Assembly (NCBI RefSeq): GCF_050624435.1
Contig: NC_134536.1
Location: 129,216,758-129,280,757, forward strand
Direction: 5' to 3'
Length of the DNA: 64,000 nucleotides
Source: Tenrec ecaudatus
Taxonomy: Eukaryota; Chordata; Mammalia; Afrosoricida; Tenrecidae
The notes below the pieces were generated by a model. It was not told where the DNA came from and made no database searches. It saw nothing but the letters and a program-made list of their open reading frames with translations. A program made the position numbers and the translations under genes. This document shows, piece after piece, positions 26,101 to 38,100 of this stretch (positions are counted from its first letter, which is position 1; each line of letters begins with the position of its first letter).

Positions 26101-29100
26101 TTACTTAATTACCTGAAGCATGACCACATCCTTGTCAAACATCTCTCGCCGGCACTTCACATTATGGTAGTAATAAATCTAAAAACAAAACCAAAACGTA
26201 TTTGGGTAAATAGGTTTTAATTGCCCGATTCTCCCCACACTCGTCGAAGCACATGGGCTTGTCAAGTGCTAGAGCTCATGCATGGACACACGCACAAGAC
26301 ACGAGGCTCCCTCACAGTGCATACTGAGAAAGCAAAGACAAGCAACAGAACATCGCCACCAAGAAGCTCTCCAGGACACGGCACTGCTCCCTCGGTGCTC
26401 TGAGGCTCTGTGGGAGGGGACAGCCTCATCTACCTCCCAGGGAGCAGCTGCTAACTTTGAAGTAGACAGCCCAACATGTACCCCACGCCGCCACCAGGGC
26501 TCCTTGACCAGTCTTAGAAGAGATAGAGCAACTGGAAACTTCCAGACTGCAGTGAGCACTCTACCCACCACACTCAAGTCAACTCTCTGAGTCTCCCACA
26601 AAGCAAGAAGTCCCTTGAAGTAAAGTTTGTATAACCACCACCACCAACAAAAATGATAAAACCAAGCCTAGTGGAGATATAAGAATTAAACCTCAATTTC
26701 AGAGCTAGACCAACAGAATTTTAAACTTTTAACATGCTTTAGTTTAAATCAGCAGTTCTCAACCTTCCCAATGCTGTGACCCTTTCAGAGTTCTTCATGT
26801 GATGGTGACCCCAACCATAACATTTTTGTTGCTACTTCATCACTGCCATTTTGCTACTGCTATGAATCGTCATGAATATAGCTGATACGCAGGATGTATT
26901 TTGTTACAAATTGAACATAATTAAAGCATAGTGATCAATCATCAACAATGTCATTCTATATTGTGAAATATTTATTTCTAATGACAGCCCATAGGTTGAG
27001 AACCGTTGGTTTAAATGGATAAAACCTTAAGTTTTAACATTACGGTTTTTTAAGCGAAAACTAAAACCTCTGTCATTCATTTTTACATTTAATGTTCCTT
27101 CCTGGCAAACTGTAAAGTTCTAAGACTTTGGTTTTTCATTAGATTTATCTTTTAAAACAACTGGAATATAGTAAACTTTCAATGACTAAGTACACTGAAA
27201 ATAACAGCTGAAAAAAAAATATGGCCAAAAAAAAGCCATGAAAAACCTCCAGAGATAAAAACCACTTACCTGGTTTACCAGAGAGAACCCATTTCTCCTC
27301 CACATTCCAGCGTGCACTTGGGCACATAAAACGAAACACCGAAGAGGATGTTCTATCAGCATAGGTGGGCTAAGTTCGCTCTGTACATATATTAAAAGAC
27401 AAAACAAAAATACAAGTATCTCAACTGCAGTGCGGGCTTCATGTAATACATTTTTGCTACTGTTGTAAAGTGATTTAAAATGCACATACTAGGCACATAG
27501 ACACACAACACAATACGCTTGCATTCTGTCTCACTTACTAGAGGTAGGAGCTCTGGACACTTATGTGCCGCTTCACTTTTACTCAGTAACACATGCAAGC
27601 CTGCACGGAAGAACAAGGGAGAGGGTATTCCGTAAGTGACAATCAGGTAGAGAAAATAATCTAAACAGCCGCTCACCTTGACACCGACATCATTTGCATT
27701 TCTGCGGGAACCGGTCAGATTCTCAGTTAGGGCAGAGAGTTCAACTGTCTCCCTCGATGGTACAGTTCATAGCCTTCATCAGGCAGGTGGTTTTCTTGCG
27801 TGAAATCATTTTATTGGGGGCTCCTACAGCTCTTATCACAATCCATACATCCACCCACCATGTCAAGCACATTTGTACATTTGTTGCCATCATCATTTTC
27901 GAAACATTTTCTTTCTGCTTGAGCCCTTGGTATCAGCTCCTTATTTTTCCCTCCCTCCATCCCTGTCCCTCCCTCATGAACCCTTGACAGTTTATAAATT
28001 ACTTTTTCAAGTCGTACCCTGCCAATGTCTCCTTTCACCCACTTTTCTGTCGTCCCTCCCCAGGGAGGAGGTTATATGTAGATCATTGTGATCTGTTGCC
28101 CCTTTCTCTCCATCCCCCACACCCTCCTAGTATGGCTACTTTCATTCTTGGTCCTGAGGGGTCCTGGATTCCCTGTGTTTTCCAGCTCTTATCCGTACCT
28201 GTGTACATGCTCTGATCTAGCCAGATTTGTAAGGTAGAACTGAGATCATGATAGTGGGGGTGGGGGAAGCATTAAAGAACTAGAAGGAAGTTGTATGTTT
28301 CATCAGTTACACTGCACCCTGACTGGATCATCTCTTCCCTACAACCCTTCTGTAAGGGGATGTCCAATTGCCTACACATGGACTTTGGGTCTCCACTCCA
28401 CACTCCCCCCTCATTCACAATGATGATTTTTTGTTCTTTGAAGCCTGATTCCTGATCCCATCGACAGCTCATGATCACCAGGCTGATGTGCTTCTTTCAT
28501 GTGGGCTTTGCTGCTTCTGAGCTAGATGGCCCCTTGTTTACCTTCAAGCCTTTAAGACCCCAGATGCTGTATCTTTTGATAGCCGGGCACCATCAGCTTT
28601 CCTCACCACACTTACTTATTCACCTGCTTTGTCTTTAGCAGCTGTGTTGGGAAGGTGATGATCACAGAATGGCGAATTAATAGAACAAAGTGTTCTTGCA
28701 TTGAGGGAGTACTTGAGTAGAGGCCCAATGTCTATGTGCTACCTTAATACTAAACCTATAAATATATGCACATAGATCTATTTCCCCATCCTCATATAGA
28801 AATATATTTACGTGAGGAGTGTGGGGGACAACAAAATCCAACCATAAAAGATAAAAAGAAAAAACCCAGAATAAAATCAGAACCAACCCCTCCCCCCGCC
28901 CCTGCCCCTGCCCCAATCCTCCGGAAGTTACGTCTTTCTTCTACCCTCGGTTGTTTTCTGTTGTTCTTGGAAATAATATTTTTTAAAAAGTTGGCTTATT
29001 GTGGAGTGGGGATCTGAAATATCCAAATGCCTGTTTTCCTCGCTGGGGTCGCTCCTGGACTCCCACCTTCTCTGGATGTGCCTGGGCTTAGATTGGCTGG

Positions 29101-32100
29101 ACCCTTCCCTGGACTGAGCTGCATGTGCTACGGCTCCTGCTGGAGCTGAGAGAGTTGAGGGCGGCTCCCATCCGAGCTGCGCCGCAATATCCCTGCTGTT
29201 CCACTGTGTGAAGCTGACGTCCCGTCTGTACACTGCTGCCCTGTCCTGTCCTCACTCTGCTTGCTGTTGTCTCACACCAGATCCTGCCCTTCTGGGACAC
29301 CACGGGAGAATCAGCATCATTTCTTCCTCGAATATTTGGTAGAATTTACCAGGGAGGCCATCTGGGTCTGACGTGCTCACATTGGTGGGACCCAAGCCCT
29401 TCCCAAGTTGGTCCACGCCAACACACCCTGTGACCACCAGACACCACCAGGCCTGGGTGCCTCGACCCTGGCCAGGGACAGGTGTCTGCTCCTCCCCAGC
29501 GCAGAACGGTTCCAGCCCGGGGCAGAAGTGCTGAGCCCCAAGGTCCAAGTCAGATTTTGTTGTGTTCCATCGCAGCTACCCACTCATCCCCACCTCTAAA
29601 TGTTAGGACGGAAAGGAAGCAAGCGGCTCAGAAGACCCTGGCAGGAAAGAAAGGGGCAAGGAAGATGAATTGGGGGAGGGTCGCAGGGCAAGGCCTGACA
29701 AAATCCTGGTTAGCAGTGTGTCTCTATCCTGAAGGGGACCCCAGAGTCTCCTGTGTGCAAGGTCTGGCTCGGCCCCAGCCCCGTGCTCCTTGAGTCATGT
29801 GGATGGCAGAGGAGAGGAGGGGAGGGGAGAGGAGGGGAGGGGAGGGGAGGGGAGGGGAGGGGAGAGGAGAGGAGGGGAGAGGAGGGGAGAGGAGGGGAGG
29901 GGAGAGGAGAGGAGAGGAGGGGAGGGGAGGGGAGGGGAGGGGAGAGGAGGGGGAAGAGCGGACAGCCCGTTCACGCTGCAGAGGCAGGCACACTGCTCAT
30001 CTTGCTTCGCAGAGCAGGGCCCACCTCCCGCTCAGAGTACGCTCTCTTTACCATGTGCTGGGAGATCACATTGAAAAGGACAACAAAACACAGAAAGAGA
30101 AATGTGTAAAATACGTGAACGAGCTGGTATTATAACATTAACATTACTGAGAGCGTCTGCTTTCCAGGCTGAAGTGATTCACTCAGTACTCCAGTCTGCC
30201 TTAGTCCTTGGCAATCTGTGGTAATTATGCTTTCTTTTTAATACAAAAATGTATAAAAACTTGAAAAGGCAGGGAAAAAAAAGAAAAATAGATTTACATA
30301 TATGTACATGTCTGTATTTAGACCTTAAGGCCAGGTATGAAACACAGCGACGGCAGCTGCAAAACCTGACAGGGCACTTTCTGTGTTAGGCTGTGGTGGT
30401 CATTCTTCACTGGGTCGTGGAGCTTGTCACCCCTTAAAGGACAGTGGGGAGCTATCTTTCTGCACCGGAACCAAGACCCTGGCCCGGAAGCGCCTGGGCA
30501 GCAGTGACCCTGACCTTACAGTGAAGTCTCTCAGAACTTCCAGTTCAGAACAAGAGGCTTTGTGGTTCCCACAGCTCAACCTCAATCCACTCGGGTTCTA
30601 TCCTCCTTGTGTTGCTCCCAGACAGAGAGGGCACTTTACAATCTTGTCAGTCTGCGTTGGTCTAAGAAGACTCGTATGCCTGGCCCCACCCCAGTTCCCA
30701 CTACCTGCTACTCAAACGCCACTCACCCACAGACCCGGCTCGCTGCTCCTAACCTGCTTAGTCACTTTCTGTTCCATCTAGAAGGTAAGCACTTGGACCA
30801 AGGTTTATTAAAAACAAGCAAGCAAACAAACAAACCAAGAAGCCTCACTGCCATTGAGTCAATGCTGACTCAGCGCACTGCCCACTGTGAGTTTCCAAGG
30901 CCATGACTGTTTATGGGAGTAGAAGCCCCCAGTCTCTTTCACGAGGAGCTGCTGGTGGTTTTGAACTGCTGACCACAGGGAGTGCAGCCTAGTGCATAAC
31001 CACCACACCACCAGGGCTTCTTGGTTTAAGGTTCATGGACTCACAGTAACTTTACAGGGACAGAGTAGAATTACCTTATAGGGCTTCCAGCATTTCATCT
31101 ATTCAGCATTTCTATTTCCACTGATGTCCTTAGCAACACTAACTCATAAATTACCTCTTCAATTTTGCCCTTCCCAGAATGCCATATAATTGTGATCTTA
31201 CAATACATATTTTTAGACTGGTTTCTTTTGCTCTGTATTATACACTTGAGCTTTATTTACTCGGGTGCTTTGATGACTAATTTACTTTTTAATTATTTAA
31301 CAATATTTAACTGTATTAGTATTTTAAAATGCTTCTTGTTTTGTATTTTTGTCTTGATTTGTTTGTAATCCATTCTGGTTTGTTGTTTTCCCACTCCATT
31401 TTATTAGGAGCTAATCCAGACATATCATTCCATAGTTTAATTCCCTCAAGCAGTTGTACAATTGCTACCACAATCAGTTTAAGGCCGTAAATCTTTACAG
31501 ACGCACATTGTCACATCTTTGTCTGGTGGGCTGGGTGGTAGGTTTAAACCACTGATTTTCTGGACTGAGGCAGGGAAGGAACTAGTTAGAAATCAGTACA
31601 TTTTCAGAGAACTGAGTTTTCCTGATGGACAACTATCAGCACAAGATTCCATCCACACAGAGATTTTCAAAAGCAAGAGGGGTTAGTGGCCAAGTTGGCG
31701 ATGTGCTCCCCTCCTTCTGCCTCTAACCCAGAACTTCTCCACAGACTCACGAGGACAGTCACGTCTGGCAGGGAACTCAGAGCGCTGAGACACCCCCACC
31801 ACCCCAACCGCGTCTAAACAAGCGACGAGAACTAAGAGAGAAGATACAAGGAAGTTATAGGATAGATTAGGTCTATTTTTAAAGATTTACTATTTCAGTC
31901 GAAGAAATTATTTGTTGAACTACTCCCATGTCTAGGAACAACAGCTTAGGTCCCAAAGAGGTCTCAGCAATCTGGAGGCTTTCAACAACCCCCCCAAGAC
32001 TGCTGCAACGTGAGGCCGGATAAGCAGGACAAAATGACAACGGTCAGAACTCTTAGAAGTCTTCAGGAATGAAAGCAGGGTCATTGCGGATCTTGTATAT

Positions 32101-35100
32101 TTTAAAAGAGCAATAAAGGAACATGATGAACCAAATCTGACCACGGACGCGAAATGGACTTAATTCCTCGAGCTATATCAACTGCCAAAACTCACACAAG
32201 GACAAGAGCCCCCCGGAACAGGCCCGAGTCTGCGAAAGAAATCGAATCAACAACCTTCCCGCCAATGTGAGCACATCAGACCCAGATGACGGTAAATTCT
32301 ACCAAATATTTGAGGAAGAAATGATGCTGATTCTCCATTATTCTCTCACCATCCACACAATGTCATCACAACCCAACGTCAGATATACTGTGCGTACTGA
32401 GATAGTGGAAACATCCATCTCTGGAAGCTCTCTCTGTCCCCAAATGAAAGCTGGAACGACAGAGGGGCCAGTGGTACGTGAGCAATGGGATGCGTGGCGA
32501 GCATGGGCCTGCTGTGACCAGGAGCCTCACGGAAAACCGTTAGCCGCCGCAAGGGAGACCAATTATTTTAGTAGCTTCACATGATCCGCAAACCAATGCT
32601 GCGTGGCGTGGAAATCGGCTCCTTGATTACAAAGCTATCAGCCTCGTGTGGGGCCTGCGCTGGTGTGCTGCTTCTCACTGCCACGGGGTGACGCGGACGC
32701 CCGCGGGCCCAGCCCCAGGGTGCTGCGGCGGGGGCTGTAGCTCTCTGCCTGGTGGGTTTGAGCCACGGACAAACTTGAGGCTTCCCAACTGTAAAGCGAA
32801 TGCATGTGCAACTCTTTCTCTCAAGGAAAAAAAAGCCCACCACATAGTAGGTATCCAGTACACAGTCACCACCAACAACCTGGGAGATGCTTTACCTGCA
32901 AGTAAGCGGGATACTGGGAGGTGAATGCTGACTTTTTCCTGGGAAACACAGTATCTGATGGTTTCCACGGAATGCCCACAAATGCTCAGCGTGACGGGCT
33001 GCTCGCTGTCGGTGAAACCGCTGTGGCACTGCGCCAGCACCGCCAGGCATCTCTTATACGCTTCAATGAGGACCTTTTCCTACACAACACGACAGGGCTC
33101 CGTTAGCTCCTCACATGCTTGGGTTTTTGCAACACTGAATCAGCACTTCAAATGTGAACAAACACAAGCTTCCTTGAGCTCTCTGCTGTCACATCTCAGT
33201 ATGGGCAAGTCAAACGCCACCTTCCTCCACAACGTGCCCTTTCTTCCGGCAGCCCCCACACCCCAGGGACGGCCACCCCTACCCGGGCTCCGTCTTCCCC
33301 TCCCCCCAGCAGCCCACACGCTCTTAGCACCCGGGCCATTTCATTCTCTCAAATCCGACCACTTTCCCCTTAGCTCTCCTGCCGCTAAGACACTCAGGCA
33401 GCCGTCTCTGTGACAGTGCTCAACGCCTACTGCTTCTGGTCTTCTCAGCCACTTGCTGCACCAAGTTACTTCAATCAACCACAGGGATACGGCTCAGGGT
33501 GCTTCCCTGCTCCGCAGCCTTTGATGCATAGGTTCCAAAGGTATTTGGCCTACTGGGCCCTTTTCAGAAGGAGCAAGTCACTCCGAGCCTCTCTGGTAAT
33601 AAACGGCTTTTGTATGATAGGCCAGAATCCAGGATAAAGAACAAGGGATCTGCTTTTGCAGCACCCCTGGGTCCTTCTGTGGTGGTGGCACAGAGGGATT
33701 TGCATGGGGCTGGTAGAGGGTGGAATCAGTTTTAATGATTTCCCATTTTAATTAGCTTAAGATCGAATTCCTTTCTTTGGCCTTTGAGTCCTGTAAAGAA
33801 ATGCCCCTGCCAACTTCTCCACTTTCTTCTTTTAAACAAAATCATTTTATTGGGGGCTCGTACAACTCTTATCACAATCCATACATCCACTGTGTCAAGC
33901 ATATTTGTACATTTGTTGCCCTCATTATTCTCAAAACATTTGCTTTCTACTTGAGCCCTTGGTATCAGCTCATTCCCCCAAATCCCTCCCTTCCTCATAA
34001 ACCCTTGATAATTTATAAATTATTATCTTGTTCATGTCTTACACCAACCACTGTCTCCCTTCACCCACTTTCCTGTTGTTCGCCTTCCTGGGAGGGGGTT
34101 GTATGTCGATCATTGTGATCAGTTCCCCTTTCTCCTCGCACCTTCCCCGACTTCTCCGCTTTCATCGCCTCAAACTCCCACCGGAGTCTCTTCCCTTTTC
34201 AGTTTGGGCACCATTTAATCGGCAGTACTGCTGGCCACAAAGAACTTGCAATTTCATGACTGAGAAAGTCATGTGAATTTTGTCTTGAGCCTTTCCAACC
34301 AGGTAGTGACCCAAGTCCCAGTGTCTGGGCTTTTTGTCTGCCATTCCTGCGTGTAAGTTAAATCCTGCCTTTGCAAGCAAGCTGGCGTGAAACTCCCGGC
34401 TGAATGTTTTCTGGTCTGGCCAGCTCCCGCGTTCCCTCAGGGCTGGCTTGGGAATCCTGGACCAGGGCGTCACAATTGTTCCTAGGGCTACTTCTTTGGA
34501 GTCAAGGGCAAAGGTCACCTTATTTAGGATCAAACTAGGTCCTTTCGCCCACAGCTCCTATGTCATGAGCTGCCTCTCCCTCCACACCCCGCCTCCCTGG
34601 CTCCCCACCTCTGGTCCCATGAACTCACAATGCGTTCAGGTCTTCATTCAGGGGGGGAAGCTGCTTTAGATGTAATTGAAAATAAGTGGGAGAAGCGCAG
34701 GTGGGCATCAGGAGGGTCTGAGCCTGGGGCCTTGGCTCCCACCAGAGCCTTCTCACAGCTTCTAAAAGCACAGGCCATGATGCAACTGCGCCCGAGTGAG
34801 GGATATTCCTTACTAGGACCACTTAATTCTTAATTCATGCTTCAGATCTCTCAGAACCCGTACCTCCTCTCTCAGCCTTTTTGGCCAAAGGAAGCCAGGC
34901 ATAGACAGTGAAATTGTTTTTGTATGCATTAACCTTCAGAAAAAGTGATGGCGGATTACTTCCTTCATCAGTTTTCTAAGGCTTTAGAATTCTGACATTG
35001 AAACTTCACTGAATTTATAGGTGGTTTGTTAGCTAAGTGATCACTGCTATTGCCTCCGAAACTTCAACTGCATGTATTTAGGAATCTGCCCCTGTTGCCC

Positions 35101-38100
35101 GCCCCTCTCAGAAAACAAGACAGCTACCACTGAGTCCATTCTGCCTCGCAGTGAGAACAGCCGCGGAGAGAGCCCCTCACTACAAAAACTCACGTCCAAG
35201 GCGCACCAGTCCTGCATCATCGAGATGACATGTGTCAGTTTCATCTGCAGTGTGAAGGCTGCTTCCCACTCAGGCTCCATTTCAATATGCTGTCCTACTT
35301 GACGTGTAATTGGATCCATTCCCTGAAAGGAAGTGACAAAGATTCCATGTGGACTACACTGAAACCCAGGACTGTTGAAGAAATACACGTGTCATCAAAA
35401 CAAAGTACGAGTTTAAACAGGGAGCTTCCGGTAGTCTAAAAACGCATAACGTCTTCAATTAGACGCGTACAGAACATTTCCCAAAATGCAAATGAAAAAA
35501 TCAAATGAGGTATGGAACAAATTATTTGAGGTAATCTTCTAGATCTCATACAATAAACTTCATGTTAATAATCCCTCAATTTTTTGTTTTATATGTTGTA
35601 AAAGAAATGTGATAAGCTTTTAAAACTAAAATTTAATGATTTTATAGAAAAAAATTAAAACTCACTGCCATCAAATAGATCCCAGCTCACAGTGAGCCTA
35701 CAGGGCAGAGCAGAACTGCCTCCGTGGGATTCCGAGACTGCGGTGCTACACACCAGTGGGCTGCCTCATCTTTCGCTCTCAGTGTGGTTGGTGGCTTTGA
35801 ACTGTATACAATTCGGATCGCAGCCCAAGGTACAGTCTACTCTGCTACCAAACCAAACCAACCAAACTCACTGTCAGAGAGTCAGTGCTGACTCACAGTG
35901 ACCTGACCCTGCTCTCTGGGTTTCTAGATTTCTAGACTAGCTGTCTACGGGAGTGGAGAGCCCAGTCTTTCTCCCACAGAACTGCTGGTGGTTTCCAACT
36001 GCCGACCATGTGGATCGTAGCCCAGTGCATACCCAGTACACCACCAGGGCTCCTTTAATACATTATTATAATATTAGAAAGATACTTTTATATTTACTCC
36101 CTAATTTTGAACTAAAATTTTTCAAACAATGTTCTACAAGTAAAGCAAAATAACAATGGAGAAGTTTTAATACAAAAGAACAGACACAAATTTAAACTCA
36201 TGAATCATTACCTAATCAAGAAACCAGATTAAAAATAAATACAGATCAACTTTATTCTTTTTCTTAAGGAAGGCAACATACTGCCAAAGGAATCCTCACA
36301 GTATGAACTTTGTTAAGCGTTTTCAGTGATATCACCTCTACTTTGAACAGTTACAACGGGTCAGCTATGTCTCAGTCCATCTGGCTGGCAGATTGTTTTC
36401 CGTGGGGGCATCTTTTAAAAAGAGAGAACTAAGCAGAAGGGGAAAGTTCTGTGCTGTATTCGAAAAATATCACACCCGAGAGAAGGAAACATGGAAACAC
36501 TAAAACCCAGAACACAAAAGCATGAGCACAACGTTCTCAAGTCAAGGAACTTGACCGCACTTCCACACGGAGACAGGGAGAACCGACCCGACCTCTGCCT
36601 TTGCCCAGGGGAGCGTGCGCACAGTGACCAAAGGACAGGCGGTGCCAGAGCCTTGGCTGGGATCGCTCTACAGCTCTGGAAGCGTCTCTAAGTAAGAGGA
36701 GCTTCTTGGTCCAAACCGGAGCCATCCGAATTGCTCTGTTGGAAAGGTGCCCCAGAGGAAGACATAGACAGAAAGGCGTTCGGCTCCGTGAATTTTCCCC
36801 ACGTGTACACACCTGCATACACCTCAGTAATTCCAAAAAGGCATCAAACCCTTCCAGGAACTTCTGCCTGAGCTCCTCCGACCATTCGGTTGGCTTGCTA
36901 ATTAACACGTACCTGAGCAAGAGAAGGAGGAGGAGGAGTTACATCAGCACGGGCCCTTTGTGAAGTGCAGTGGTTTTTATCAGGGAGCAAAATGAGCTTA
37001 CTTGAGATCCAAAATAAGGCTCTGGACTCTCCTAAACTTGAAGGCCTGCAGAGCCGTGTAACGCTCAAACTGAAGCCTGCCTTGGGCGTCGCGGGGTCTC
37101 AAATGACCCATGAAGGTGGTCATGATGACAGTCATGAGATTTTCTTCTGTGATGAGCATCCGAGCCTACAATGAAGGACGCGAGAGTCTACAACAACACA
37201 GACAGCCGACGGGAACGCCAAAACGACGCCACCAGCATTGCTTAGTGCTGTGTTCCGACCAACGGCCTACTCTCTTAAGTGTGTTGTCACCCTGTGTCTA
37301 CATGCCAGGTACTGAGTCCAAAGGCACAGGTATGAAGCAACAATTACATCACGGAGAACAAAATGCCAGAATGTTAGACGATGCACCGTGATTCAGAGAC
37401 AACTCAGGTGGGGTTCTGAGACAGGGGCAGGTTTTCCCTAACTGGGCCATTCAGACATCTCCAAGGACGAGGATCTCACAGATTCTCGGGAATGCAGCGC
37501 AAAACTCACACTGTCCCTTCATCTTCTTAGTTGAGGTTTCATTTTAAATCTTCATTTCTATGTATAGACATACACATTTATCTATTTTCAAATATATTTA
37601 ATTGGTGCAAAAATACAAAGCCTTCCAACTCTGGAAGCCCGTTCACAGCTCCTTGCACTTCTTCCGCACAGTGTGTGTGCACACAGACTTTCTCTCCTTA
37701 TGATCTCGCCCTTTCTCTGGCACGTCACATCGTGAGTGCAGAAAAACCTCTACTCTCTCTGCATGCCGATTTCCCCCGAACACTTGGCCTTTGGACCTAA
37801 CTATGGCGATCAGAGAGGAGAGTTAGCTACTGCATATACACATGCAGAGCAAGTTTAATAGAGATATATGTAGGGTCTACATATTATCTACCCGTTCCCT
37901 GCGAAAGGACAGCGTATCCTACTGCTTTACACTTTGTGCTTTTTCACTAGATATTTCTGAGAGTTATTAGTTCATATAAATCTCTCTCATTCTTTTAATT
38001 GCCACTACTGCTGAGACAAAGATGCCACAGCAAGTACGCAATACCCATTGCCTACACTGGCCCTACATTCACAGACCAGTTTCCTACAAGTAGAGTCACA

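Noticed and set aside
29724..30135. Gly/Glu/Arg-rich and Pro/Ser/Leu-rich frames
   Set aside because: These are translations of the polypurine tract and its complement, not genes.
32577..33040. The long frame running past the donor at 32896
   Set aside because: Only 32896-33079 is exon; the reading beyond LPVSRLLAG continues into the intron by chance.
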